DNA from: DASSNR01 sp036278935
GTDB lineage: Bacteria; Gemmatimonadota; Gemmatimonadetes; Gemmatimonadales; Gemmatimonadaceae
Assembly: GCA_036278935.1 (NCBI GenBank)
Contig: DASUKA010000050.1
Span: 1 to 64,000 of the forward strand
DNA: 64,000 nt
Reading direction: 5' to 3'
The notes below the pieces were generated by a model that was not told the origin of the DNA, did no database searches, and saw only the letters and a list, made by a program, of their open reading frames with translations. The translations under genes and the position numbers were made by a program. Shown piece by piece: positions 8,962 to 17,887 of this stretch. How positions within the stretch are numbered: position 1 is the first letter of the stretch; every line of letters begins with the position of its first letter.

Positions 8962-9725
8962 TGGCCGGAGAGTGTGTGGGAATAGTGCACGTTCACAGCG
9001 ACTACTCGCACGACGGCAAGGACTCTTTGGAGCGGCTCCGTGAAGTCGCTCTCCAGCGGGGAATCGGTTTCATCGGGCTGACCGATCATGCCGAGGACTT
9101 CGATGCGGAGAGATTCTCCAAGTATACAGCGCACTGTGCGGCACTTTCGGACGATACGGTGTATCTCGTACCAGGGCTCGAGTTTCGCTTTGCCGGTTAC
9201 ACGGGGCTGCATCTCCTCGCGCTCGGGCTGAGTAGATGGATCGAGCCGCGCACGCCGGCTGAGTTCATCGAGCAGACACGAGGCGCGGTGGAGCTCACGA
9301 TGGTGGCACATCCCATCCTCGCGCAGTACCAGGTGCCCGATCCGGTGCTGGACGGCATCAATGCCATCGAGGTGTGGAACGCGGGCTATAACACCCGCTA
9401 TCTCCCCGACCCGCGGGCAATCCGCCTGTTGCACAGGCTGCGCCGGAGGCGGCCGTCGGTGGTGGGGGTTGCCGGTCTGGACCAGCACGACTCCCGCAAT
9501 GACCGAGAGACGCGGGTGATCGTCGCGGGGGACGGACATCCGCTTGCTGCGTTGAAGGCGGGAACGTTCCGCAATCGGGGGCGGACAATGAGCTTCGATT
9601 CGGCCGCTTCCATTGCCCCTTTGCGGTTGTACGCATTGTATGGCGCGCGATGGACGTTCGATCGGGTGGAGCGAACCCAGGAACGCTTCGCGCGAGCGCG
9701 AGCGGCTCGGAGTGCGGCTGGGTGA
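8961..9725 (+). CDS. PHP-domain metal-dependent phosphoesterase
   Basis: 254 residues. The PHP motifs are HVHSDYSHDG at ~10-19 and LTDHAED at ~38-44, followed by VPGLEF, VAHP and a distal GLDQHD. Together these supply the His/Asp/Glu ligands for two or three metal ions. Members hydrolyse phosphoesters (nucleotides, histidinol phosphate, sugar phosphates). It is translationally coupled to the ATP-grasp gene by a 1-base overlap and to the next GT4 gene by GTGA, so it belongs to this glycan operon. Its substrate cannot be read from the sequence. Confidence 0.85.
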   Translation: MAGECVGIVHVHSDYSHDGKDSLERLREVALQRGIGFIGLTDHAEDFDAERFSKYTAHCAALSDDTVYLVPGLEFRFAGYTGLHLLALGLSRWIEPRTPAEFIEQTRGAVELTMVAHPILAQYQVPDPVLDGINAIEVWNAGYNTRYLPDPRAIRLLHRLRRRRPSVVGVAGLDQHDSRNDRETRVIVAGDGHPLAALKAGTFRNRGRTMSFDSAASIAPLRLYALYGARWTFDRVERTQERFARARAARSAAG

Positions 9726-10837
9726 CGCGCCGCATCAGGGTGCTCCATATCATCCAGAACCTGCACTACGGCGGGATGGAGCGCCTGCTCGCCGATATCA
9801 TCCGCTGTACCGACACGGAGCGATTCGAGAGCCACCTGCTCGCCCTCGAGTTCCTCGGCCGCTTCGCGGACGGGCTGCACGAGCACGCGGAGCTGCATCT
9901 CGCTCAGCCGATGTCGCGCTGGTCGATGCTGCGGCCGACATCCTTCGCGCGCGACATCCGCTGCATCGCGCCCGATGTCGTTCACACGCACGGCGGCATC
10001 TGGTACAAGGCGACGCTGGCGGCGCGTCTGGCCGACGTGCCCAGGACCATTCACACGGAGCACGGGCGGCAGCGTCCCGATCCCTGGAACGCGCGGCTGC
10101 TGGACGGCCTCGCGGCGAGACGCACCGACGTGGTGGTGGCGGTGTCCGAGACGCTGGCACGGCAGCTGGCCGCCACGGTGGTGGGGGACGCGAGCCGCAT
10201 TCGCGTGGTGATCAACGGGGTGGACACGTGCGACTACCGCCCGCGCGCGGACAGAGGCGCGCTCCGCCGCGAGCTCGGCCTTGCGCCGGACGTGCCGATC
10301 ATCGGGAGCATCGGGCGGTTGCAGCGCATCAAGGGGTACGACATCATGGTGGAGGCGTTCGCGCTGCTGCGGGGCGGGTGGAGCTCCACGCCGGCGCCCG
10401 TGCTGGTGCTGTGCGGGGATGGGTCGGAGCGCGCGATGCTGGAGCAGCTCGCGCGCGAGCGCGGCGTGGCCGACGCGGTGCACTTCCTTGGCTGGCGCGA
10501 CGACATTCACGAGCTGCACTCGGCGTTCGCGCTCTTCACGATGTCGTCGCGCAGCGAGGGAACATCGGTGAGCCTGCTGGAGGCGATGAGCGCGGGGCTC
10601 TGCCCCATCGTGACGGATGTCGGGGGGAACGCGGCGGTGCTGGGTGACGCGCTGCGCCATCGACTGGTGCCGGCCGAGCGTCCGGAGGCATTGGCGGCGG
10701 CGTGGAGTGCGGCGTTGGAGCAGCCGGCGGCGCGCTGTGAGGATGCGCTTCGTGCGCGCGCGAGGGTGGAGCAGGCGTTCGGGTTGGAGGCGATGGTGCG
10801 CGCGTATGAAGCGCTATATGCCGGCGGCGGAAGCTGA
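9722..10837 (+). CDS. GT4 glycosyltransferase
   Basis: 371-residue GT-B glycosyltransferase, family 4. The N-terminal domain begins RIRVLHIIQNLHYGGMERLL, the usual start with an acceptor-side glycine loop. The C-terminal domain contains IINGVDTCDY-like loop residues, GSIGRLQRIKGYD and SRSEGTSVSLLEAMSAG with the E-x7-E type donor-binding pattern. GTG 9722 overlaps the PHP stop by four bases; the reading frame before it is a shadow of the PHP gene. It is the last gene of the polymerase operon and overlaps the 3' end of the convergent glycosyltransferase by 24 bp. Confidence 0.9.
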   Translation: MTRRIRVLHIIQNLHYGGMERLLADIIRCTDTERFESHLLALEFLGRFADGLHEHAELHLAQPMSRWSMLRPTSFARDIRCIAPDVVHTHGGIWYKATLAARLADVPRTIHTEHGRQRPDPWNARLLDGLAARRTDVVVAVSETLARQLAATVVGDASRIRVVINGVDTCDYRPRADRGALRRELGLAPDVPIIGSIGRLQRIKGYDIMVEAFALLRGGWSSTPAPVLVLCGDGSERAMLEQLARERGVADAVHFLGWRDDIHELHSAFALFTMSSRSEGTSVSLLEAMSAGLCPIVTDVGGNAAVLGDALRHRLVPAERPEALAAAWSAALEQPAARCEDALRARARVEQAFGLEAMVRAYEALYAGGGS

Positions 10838-12328
10838 CGGCGTTCTGCTTGCCGGGCACTGCACGCAGGCTTCGATGGCGTCGAACATCACCCCTGCCTG
10901 AAAGGAGCGGCTGAAGCGCGTATCGCCGGCAATGGGCTCGGGACGAACGCCACGCGTGTGCTCCAGATACCGCCGCTTGATCACCGCCGCGATCCCGTCC
11001 AGATCGGTCGGCCGAACCACATCGGCACTCGTCCCTTCCAGCGCCGTGCCGGTGGCACTCTCCGGCTCGGCCAGCGCCAGAAGCCACGCGTGAAAGCGCA
11101 TGTACTCGAAGATCTTGGACGGAATGGCCATGTCGCTGTCCTGCGGCAGGCTCACCAGCATCGAAGCGCCGGCCAGCAGCTCCATGAGCTCCCGCCGGGG
11201 GCGCCGTGGGGAGAGCGAGACGTAGGCGGTCACTCCTTCCTCCTGCGCCATCTGCGCGACGGGGATGCCGTCCAGCTGGCCCACATGGCCGATGAGCTCG
11301 ATGCCCAGCTCCTCGGGAGTGAGATTCAGCTCCCGGAGCACGCGGCCGGCGGCGCGAAAGAGAAGACGGGGGCTGCGGTCCAGGTAGATCGAGCCCGCGT
11401 AGGCGATGGTGAAGCGCTCGGGCGCCGCGACAACCGGCATGGGCTCGTCATCGTAGCCGTTCATCACGGTGATGAAGCGCTCCGGCCGCTCGGGATAGCG
11501 CCGCATCAGCTCGCGGCGCACCGGCTCCGTATTGGCCACCACACGCGCAGCCCGGGCTACGGCCGCGCGCTCGTAGCGCTCGGCGCGCTGCCACCAGAGC
11601 GGGTGACTCACCCCGCCCGGTAGGCGCTGCACGAAGCTCCACGGATCGCGCAGATCCATGACGAATGGCAACCCGAACATGCTGGCCACCTGACGGCCGG
11701 CCTCGTGCGCCATGTGCGGCGGCCCGCAGCTGACGACCGCGTCATGGACACCGCGCTGCACCAGGCTCCGCGCCAGCAGCGCCACGCGGCGCGCCCAATC
11801 GTTGCCCCTGCGAAAGTCGACGAGCGCCGCGTACGCCCGCAGGAGATCGCGCGGACTGCGCGGCAGCCAGCGCACCTCGTGCCGCGCGAACGACTCCGCA
11901 CGCGCCTTATGCCGCTGCCCGCCATCCGCGGGTGCGGGCGAAGAACCGTTCGCACCCGAAGGGCCGCTGGCTGTCCGCCGGCCGGCGAGCACGGACTTGC
12001 ACCATCCCCAGAGCGTGTTCTCGATGTGCTCGATGCGCAGAGGGAGGTCGGGGACCCCGTACACGCGCACTCCCTCGGGGAGCGTGTCGAGCGTGTGTGG
12101 ATCAGTATCGCTCTGACAGGAGGGGTCCAACGTGATGACATCCAGCCCCCATCCGCGCTCCACGGCAAAGCGCGCCAATTGCTGCCAGCGGAGCGCGCCA
12201 GCGGTCTGACTGGGCGGAAAGTGGTAGCTGATGAGGAGAAGCCGCCTCCGGGGTTGCACGGTCGCTCCCCCTCCGCCAAAGAAGGGGGCAGGTGCCTCGG
12301 ATGCGCCTCCTTGCCCCGCAGCCGTCAT
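10814..12328 (-). CDS. Glycosyltransferase, GT4-like
   Basis: About 504 residues, long for GT4. After a Gly/Pro-rich lead it begins RRRLLLISYHFPPSQTAGALRW, a start typical of EPS GT4 enzymes, followed by an Arg-rich insertion and the C-terminal nucleotide-sugar domain with IAYAGSIYLDRSP and VSLPQDSDMAIPSKIFEYM. ATG 12328 was preferred over ATG 12397 because a GAGGA ribosome-binding site lies seven bases upstream. A TATAAT hexamer on the minus strand at 12401-12406, with only a poor -35, could start a leader of about 60 bases. The sugar specificity is unknown. Confidence 0.85.
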   Translation of the reverse strand: MTAAGQGGASEAPAPFFGGGGATVQPRRRLLLISYHFPPSQTAGALRWQQLARFAVERGWGLDVITLDPSCQSDTDPHTLDTLPEGVRVYGVPDLPLRIEHIENTLWGWCKSVLAGRRTASGPSGANGSSPAPADGGQRHKARAESFARHEVRWLPRSPRDLLRAYAALVDFRRGNDWARRVALLARSLVQRGVHDAVVSCGPPHMAHEAGRQVASMFGLPFVMDLRDPWSFVQRLPGGVSHPLWWQRAERYERAAVARAARVVANTEPVRRELMRRYPERPERFITVMNGYDDEPMPVVAAPERFTIAYAGSIYLDRSPRLLFRAAGRVLRELNLTPEELGIELIGHVGQLDGIPVAQMAQEEGVTAYVSLSPRRPRRELMELLAGASMLVSLPQDSDMAIPSKIFEYMRFHAWLLALAEPESATGTALEGTSADVVRPTDLDGIAAVIKRRYLEHTRGVRPEPIAGDTRFSRSFQAGVMFDAIEACVQCPASRTPSASAAGI

Positions 12329-12614
12329 GGAGATCCTCGCAATGACGTCGCCCGCTCGTTGCTGTGTTCCCGCGGAAAATTCATGCGCGGCCGACATGGC
12401 ATTATAGAGGCATCGAGGTAAGCTGGGTAAGTATCGCGCGCCGAGGGTGGCTGCCCGCACGACAGGCGCGCGCTCACAGCGAGTATCCCGCGCGACAAGT
12501 GCCCATGCGTGTATGGCGTGCTTCCATCCACCCACGGAGACGAATGGTCACACAGGATGGAACGCGCAAGGCTCTCATCGCGTCACCTCGACTGAAGGCG
12601 CCGTCCGCGTTGCC

Positions 12615-13583
12615 TCACGCCGAGAGCACCTGGCGCGACGCGCCAGGCATGGAAGGGGGGGACGTCTCGCCCGACTCCAGCGGCGGCTGACGCGATTGAT
12701 AGTATCTGCCGTACTTGATGGCGAGCTCCATCAGGTGATCGAAGCGGGCTTGGCGGCGGCCGAGCATGCTGGCCAGGACAACCCCGGCTACGTTGTGAAG
12801 CATGGGCCGCAGCAGATGTACGCTGTGCCCGGCATGCGCGCGTCCGTCCCGTTGGAGACGAACCTCCACCAGGCGCCCGTACCGGAAGGCGCGCCCTCGC
12901 AGCCATCGCTCGGTGAACTGCTCGGGGCGGATGGTGTGCAGCACCATGCTCCCGGGCACGTACACGGGCACGTGCCCCGCCGCCTTCAGCCGGGTGATGA
13001 ACTCTGTCTCGCTTCCCATGATGTACGACGCGCCATTCGGGCCAATATGCATGTTGAAGCGGGCTCCCGCGTCGAAGAGCGAGCGACGCACGGCGAGATT
13101 CGGTCCGAATGGCGAGAAGGCCGGGTCCGGTCCCTCCTCCGAATTCCGATCGAGCACGGAGAAGCACATGCCGAGGTATTGCGGCTGCCTCAGGTGCATG
13201 GGACACTCGGAAGGCCAGTTGGGGAGCACTCGCCCGCCGAACAGCTGGTGCTTGGGCCATCGTGATGCCGCGGCGGCCATTTCCGCGAGCCACCGTGGCG
13301 CGACAGCCACATCGTCATCGGTAAAGAGCAGCAGCTCGCCTCTGGCGAGTGGCAGGGCGGTGTTGAGCGCGGAGTTCTTCCCCTTCGTCGTCTCAACCAG
13401 GTACGTAATGTCGAGGCGGTCACGGTAGCTGTCGCAGATGTGTCGCGTGTCGAGGTCGTCGGCATTGTCGGCCACGACCACCTCCACGCGGTCCAGCGGA
13501 TATTCCGACGCGGCTATACTGGCAAGCAGCCGTGCCAACGATGGCGCTCGCCGGTATGTTGCAACGATGATCGAGAGCTGCAT
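12615..13583 (-). CDS. Family 2 glycosyltransferase
   Basis: 322-residue GT-A glycosyltransferase. It shows MQLSIIVATYRRAPSLARLL at the start, the nucleotide-binding VVADNADD segment near residue 40, the metal-binding FTDDDVA motif near residue 105 and a GSETEF acceptor-site motif near 210. A C-terminal hydrophobic stretch (NVAGVVLASML) may be a membrane anchor. ATG 13583 is the first start consistent with the GT2 fold. It diverges from wzm across a 263-bp gap and may be cotranscribed with the downstream GT4 gene after a 286-bp gap. Confidence 0.88.
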   Translation of the reverse strand: MQLSIIVATYRRAPSLARLLASIAASEYPLDRVEVVVADNADDLDTRHICDSYRDRLDITYLVETTKGKNSALNTALPLARGELLLFTDDDVAVAPRWLAEMAAAASRWPKHQLFGGRVLPNWPSECPMHLRQPQYLGMCFSVLDRNSEEGPDPAFSPFGPNLAVRRSLFDAGARFNMHIGPNGASYIMGSETEFITRLKAAGHVPVYVPGSMVLHTIRPEQFTERWLRGRAFRYGRLVEVRLQRDGRAHAGHSVHLLRPMLHNVAGVVLASMLGRRQARFDHLMELAIKYGRYYQSRQPPLESGETSPPSMPGASRQVLSA

Positions 13584-13846
13584 AGCGGTGACGGTGAAGC
13601 CTGTTCGGCAGTGCCTGCATGGTGTCGGCCGAGCGGGCACCCGGCTGGAGCAGGCGTCAGCGGCGGCCCAGCATCGGCACGAGAGGTGCTGTTACACGTG
13701 GTGACAGCGCTCCGCTCGCATGTTTTGGGCCCGGCACAGCTCGTCGCGCCGTACGTCGCGCGGCGGCAAGGGTTTCCGCGCGTCGTGACGATGCCCACGC
13801 GGGCAGGCCGCTGTTGGCTCCTGAAGGACGACCCTTTCGAAAATTC

Positions 13847-14743
13847 ATGACATTGAATGTAGAGGAACGCACGCTCCCGCTGGAAGCGAGCGGCGAGCCG
13901 CGGTCTGAGCGGCACGAGCCGGCTCCCACGTTGGTCATCCAGCCAGCAGGGCGCTGGCCGACGATCAACCTACGCGAGCTCTGGGCATATCGGGAGTTGT
14001 TCTTTTTTCTGGTCTGGCGCGACATCAAGGTGCGCTATGCCCAGACCGTGCTGGGAGCCGTGTGGGCCATTCTGCAGCCCGTACTGCAGATGCTCATCCT
14101 GACGGTCATCTTCGGCACCTTCATGAAGGTGCCCTCGGACGGCATCCCCTACCCGATCTTCACGTTGTCCGCGCTGGTGCCGTGGACCTTCTTCTCCAAC
14201 GCGCTCACCACCTCCAGCTCGAGCCTGGTGAGTAACCCCGAGCTCATCTCCAAGATCTACTTTCCGCGCCTCGTCATTCCCTTCGCCCCCGTGATGGCGG
14301 CGCTCCTGGACTTCGTCATCGCCTTCGTCGTGCTGCTCGTGATGATGCCGTTCTTCGGCGTGACGCCGCATGCGGAAGCCATCGTCATCGTCCCATTGCT
14401 CCTGGTGCTGATCGTGATGACAGCCGCGGGAGTCGGCTGCTGGCTCTCCGCGCTCAACATCCAGTACCGGGATGTGAAGCAGATCACACCACTGCTCATG
14501 AAGATCTGGATGTACGGCTCGCCGATCATCTACTCATTGACCATCGTTCCGGAGCGCTTCCGGTCGTTCTACTCGCTGAACCCTATGGCCGGCGTCATTA
14601 CGGGCTTTCGCTCGGTGCTCGTGGGCGACGGTGTGATCCCGTGGGGGCCGGTGGGGATCGCGGCGGTGGTGGCGAGCGTGCTCCTGGTGACGGGTGCCCT
14701 CTACTTCCGGCGGACGGAGCGCATCTTTGCCGATGTCATCTGA
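13847..14743 (+). CDS. wzm: ABC-2 polysaccharide export permease (Wzm type)
   Basis: 298-residue inner-membrane permease with six predicted helices. The segment WAYRELFFFLVWRDIKVRYAQT and the following AVWAILQPVLQMLILTVIFG are hallmarks of O-antigen/teichoic-acid type ABC-2 transporters (TagG/Wzm). With Wzt it exports a finished lipid-linked polysaccharide across the inner membrane. The start is ATG 13847; the longer frame upstream is not protein-like. The wzt start follows its stop by 22 bases. Its presence beside a Wzy-like polymerase points to two glycan export routes in the same island. Confidence 0.93.
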   Translation: MTLNVEERTLPLEASGEPRSERHEPAPTLVIQPAGRWPTINLRELWAYRELFFFLVWRDIKVRYAQTVLGAVWAILQPVLQMLILTVIFGTFMKVPSDGIPYPIFTLSALVPWTFFSNALTTSSSSLVSNPELISKIYFPRLVIPFAPVMAALLDFVIAFVVLLVMMPFFGVTPHAEAIVIVPLLLVLIVMTAAGVGCWLSALNIQYRDVKQITPLLMKIWMYGSPIIYSLTIVPERFRSFYSLNPMAGVITGFRSVLVGDGVIPWGPVGIAAVVASVLLVTGALYFRRTERIFADVI

Positions 14744-14765
14744 ATCCGCAGGAGGACGGGAGCCA

Positions 14766-16052
14766 ATGCACGACAGCGTTATCCAGGTGGAGCGGCTGGG
14801 CAAGCAGTACCGCATCGGGACCGCGGCGGTGCGGCACGACACGCTGCGGGACGCGATCGTCCACGTGGCCGGCGCGCCGGCCCGCTCCCTCCGGCGGGTG
14901 CGGCCGGCCGGGCGCGGGTTGGGGAACGACGCCGAGCGCGCCGACCTGGTATGGGCGCTGCGTGACGTATCGTTTGACGTGCGGCGTGGTGAGGTGCTGG
15001 GGATCGTTGGCCGGAACGGAGCCGGCAAGAGCACCGTTCTCAAGATTCTCTCGCGTGTGACGGAGCCTACCACGGGGCGGGCCGCGGTGCACGGCCAGGT
15101 GGGCTCGCTGCTCGAGGTGGGCACCGGGTTCCACCCGGAGCTGACCGGGCGGGAGAATGTCTTCCTCAACGGCGCGATCCTCGGCATGGAGCGCTCGTAC
15201 ATCGAGCGGCACTTCGACGAGATCATCGACTTCTCCGGCGTCGAGCGATTCATCGATACGCCCGTGAAGCGCTACTCCAGCGGCATGAAGGTGCGGCTCG
15301 CCTTTGCCGTGGCGGCGCACCTGCAGCCCGAGATCCTGATCATCGACGAGGTGCTGGCCGTTGGCGACGTGGGCTTCCAGAAGAAGTGCCTGGGCAAGAT
15401 GCAGGACATCGCCGGCGGCGGCCGCACCATCCTCTTCGTGAGCCACAACATGGCGGCCGTGCGGTCGCTCTGCAGCCGGTGCCTCCTCATGCAGCACGGC
15501 GAGATTTACATGGAGGGGTCGCCGGATGCGGTGGTGGATCGATACCTCGAGCTGTACGAGGAGGTCGATTCCCAGACGGACCGCACCTCACTCCGTGCCG
15601 ATCGAGAGCACGGCGGCAACGCGTACACCCTGCACTACACGCGCACGGCCGCCGCCACCACCATCGAGTGTGGTCAACCGGTCACACTGGCGTTCGAGGT
15701 CGAGATGCCGAAGGCGAGCGAGCAGGCCACGGTCAGCCTGACCTTCATCAACTCCGCCGGCGATCTGGTGGTGAGCATGAGCAACAAGGTGCAGAATGTG
15801 CCCAGCAGCACGGGGCCGTCACGGCGCTGGGCGGTAGTGTGCGACCTCGGGCAGCTCCCGCTCAACGCGGGCAGCTACGGCGTGCGGGTGCACGTGGGCG
15901 ATGGGATGCGGGACGTCGCGCGATTTGGCAACGCATTCGTGCTACACGTGCGGGAGCACGATGTCTTTGGCTGGGGGAATGCGTTGCCCGGCGTGCGCTC
16001 GTGGGGGCCGATGTACTGGACCCCGGCCTGGGACATCCACCCTGCGCGCTGA
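14766..16052 (+). CDS. wzt: Polysaccharide ABC transporter ATPase (Wzt type) with C-terminal glycan-binding domain
   Basis: 428 residues. The ATPase domain (to ~residue 255) has Walker A IVGRNGAGKST, signature YSSGMKVRLAFAVAAH and Walker B ILIIDEVLAVGD. The region ~280-428 matches the Wzt_C beta-sandwich that recognises the modified non-reducing end of the exported glycan, so export is probably coupled to a specific terminal modification. ATG 14766 was chosen because AGGAGGA lies about nine bases before it; ATG 14733, overlapping the wzm stop, lacks a site. The next gene starts eight bases after its stop. Confidence 0.94.
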   Translation: MHDSVIQVERLGKQYRIGTAAVRHDTLRDAIVHVAGAPARSLRRVRPAGRGLGNDAERADLVWALRDVSFDVRRGEVLGIVGRNGAGKSTVLKILSRVTEPTTGRAAVHGQVGSLLEVGTGFHPELTGRENVFLNGAILGMERSYIERHFDEIIDFSGVERFIDTPVKRYSSGMKVRLAFAVAAHLQPEILIIDEVLAVGDVGFQKKCLGKMQDIAGGGRTILFVSHNMAAVRSLCSRCLLMQHGEIYMEGSPDAVVDRYLELYEEVDSQTDRTSLRADREHGGNAYTLHYTRTAAATTIECGQPVTLAFEVEMPKASEQATVSLTFINSAGDLVVSMSNKVQNVPSSTGPSRRWAVVCDLGQLPLNAGSYGVRVHVGDGMRDVARFGNAFVLHVREHDVFGWGNALPGVRSWGPMYWTPAWDIHPAR

Positions 16053-16059
16053 GGCGCGC

Positions 16060-17874
16060 ATGCCTGGCCTGTTCGGCATACTCTCCAGGACGCCCGGCCT
16101 GTCCGCCCGGGAGCTGCGCGTCATGGGACAGCGCATGGCCGCCACCATGCAGCGGCTGCCGTGGATGCACGTGGACCTCTGGAGCGATGCCCGGTTCTGC
16201 GGCGGCCGGGCGCATCTTGGCGTCTTCGATCCGCAGCCGCAGCCGCGCACGACCGACGATGGGGCGGTGCACAGCTGGTTTCACGGGGAGCTGTACCCGC
16301 CCAGCGGCGACGAGAGCGTCATTCCCGCCGCCGCCGAGATCGTGCGCTGCGTGGGGGATGGGGGCGCGCGGCTCGCGACGGTGGATGGCAGCTATGCGCT
16401 CGCCTGCTACACGCCGGCCACGCAGGAGCTCGTCCTCGCCACGGATCACATGGGATCGCGAGCGCTGTACTGGGCCGAGACGAAGGAATGGTTTGCCTAC
16501 GCGGGCGAGGTGAAGGCGCTACTGGCCATCATGAGGACGCTGCCCGAGCTGGACGAGATCGCGGCCATGCAGTTCCTCAGTCTGGATTACATGCTGGGGG
16601 AGCGCACCTGGTGGAAGGGGATCGAGCTGGTGCCGCCCGGAAGCCGGTGGTGCATCTCCCCCCGTGGCGTGGAGCGGCGGCGCTACTGGAGCTTCGGCCG
16701 GATTCGCCGCGACGTGCGCCGCGAGCCGGAGGTGCGCCGGGAGCTCGCCCGTCTTGTTTCCCAGGGCGTGCGGCAGCGCACCCGGGCGGGGTGCGTCCCG
16801 CTGCTGCTCACCGGCGGGCTGGACTCCCGCCTCATGCTGGCCGAGTTGCGCGAGCAGGAAACCGCGCTCACCACTTTCACCTTTGGCGCCGAGCGATGCT
16901 CGGATGTGCGGCTGGCGCGGCACTGCGCCCGGCTGGCCGGGGTGCCGCATCGGTGGCTCCCGCTCACGCAAGACAACTGGTGGCACCGGCGCGAGGAGGC
17001 GATCTGGCAGACGGACGGATTGGTGAACGCGCTGCACCTGCACGTCGCTATTGCGGCGGACGTGCTGCACCAGGGGAACCGGTGCACGTTCAAGCATACG
17101 GGGGACGTCGTGTTCGGCGGCGTCCGGGTGCGGACGCTCGCCACCGATTGGCGAAAGGATCCGGGCGAGCTGCTCGGCCGGTGGTACTACCTGCCGAATC
17201 CGCTGGTCGGCCGTGACGAGATGGTGGAGGCGTCCCGTGGCGATTGCGCGGCGTATCTGGAGGGGCCGAGTCTCGACTGCTTCACGCTGCCACAGCGTGT
17301 GCGGCGCATGGCGCTCACCGGCCACATCGCGCTGTCCGCGCACTGTGAAGTCGTGAACCCGGCCGCCGCGCTTCCCGTGCTCACGCTCCTGCTTGGATGC
17401 GTGGACGATGCCCAGCGCGCGGACGGGGGCCTGTACGCGCGGTATCTGTGTGAGCGGCATCCGACGTATTTCGCCAATGTGCCGTGCCAGCGCACCGGCC
17501 GCGGGTTGGACGAGTCGCCGCCGGTGTGGCTCGTGCGCGGCGTGCGCGGCCGTCTGGCGCGGTACACGGGGCGCCGTGTCAATCGCTATCGCGATTACTT
17601 CGCGGACTACCCGGCGCTCCTGCGCGGGAGCGGGGTGCGCAACCGGCTGCTCAGTGGGGACCTGCTGCTCGACGAATACTTCGATGGCGCCGTTCGGTGC
17701 GCGCTGATGGGGGAGGCGGCCTGGGACACGCGGCTCATCATGGCGGTCCACACCGCGGAGATCTACCTGCGGCAGGTGGCCGGCGCGGTGGGCGCACGCG
17801 ATCTCTCGCAGTACACGCTGCCCGCCGCTCAGGGCCCATTCTCCGGCGCGTCGGCCGCGCCCGTACACGGCTAG
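16060..17874 (+). CDS. Asparagine synthase-like protein lacking the Cys nucleophile
   Basis: 604-residue homologue of class II asparagine synthases. The N-terminus reads MPGLFGIL, so the residue that should be the catalytic Cys2 is Pro; glutaminase activity is therefore unlikely unless ammonia comes from elsewhere. The synthetase half keeps an altered PP-loop, LLTGGLDSRLML, near residue 250, and HTGDVVFGG near 347. It sits directly after wzt and before a GT4 gene, so it is probably an adenylating or amide-forming modifier of the ABC-exported glycan. Similar Cys-less proteins exist in other glycan and lasso-peptide clusters. The reaction is unknown. Confidence 0.82.
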   Translation: MPGLFGILSRTPGLSARELRVMGQRMAATMQRLPWMHVDLWSDARFCGGRAHLGVFDPQPQPRTTDDGAVHSWFHGELYPPSGDESVIPAAAEIVRCVGDGGARLATVDGSYALACYTPATQELVLATDHMGSRALYWAETKEWFAYAGEVKALLAIMRTLPELDEIAAMQFLSLDYMLGERTWWKGIELVPPGSRWCISPRGVERRRYWSFGRIRRDVRREPEVRRELARLVSQGVRQRTRAGCVPLLLTGGLDSRLMLAELREQETALTTFTFGAERCSDVRLARHCARLAGVPHRWLPLTQDNWWHRREEAIWQTDGLVNALHLHVAIAADVLHQGNRCTFKHTGDVVFGGVRVRTLATDWRKDPGELLGRWYYLPNPLVGRDEMVEASRGDCAAYLEGPSLDCFTLPQRVRRMALTGHIALSAHCEVVNPAAALPVLTLLLGCVDDAQRADGGLYARYLCERHPTYFANVPCQRTGRGLDESPPVWLVRGVRGRLARYTGRRVNRYRDYFADYPALLRGSGVRNRLLSGDLLLDEYFDGAVRCALMGEAAWDTRLIMAVHTAEIYLRQVAGAVGARDLSQYTLPAAQGPFSGASAAPVHG

Positions 17875-17887
17875 GAGCAGCCCGCCG

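Noticed and set aside
12339..12352. GG-N10-GC match with TTGC on the minus strand before the GT4 gene at 10.8-12.3 kb
   Set aside because: The predicted start site would fall on the start codon, incompatible with the clear GAGGA ribosome-binding site.
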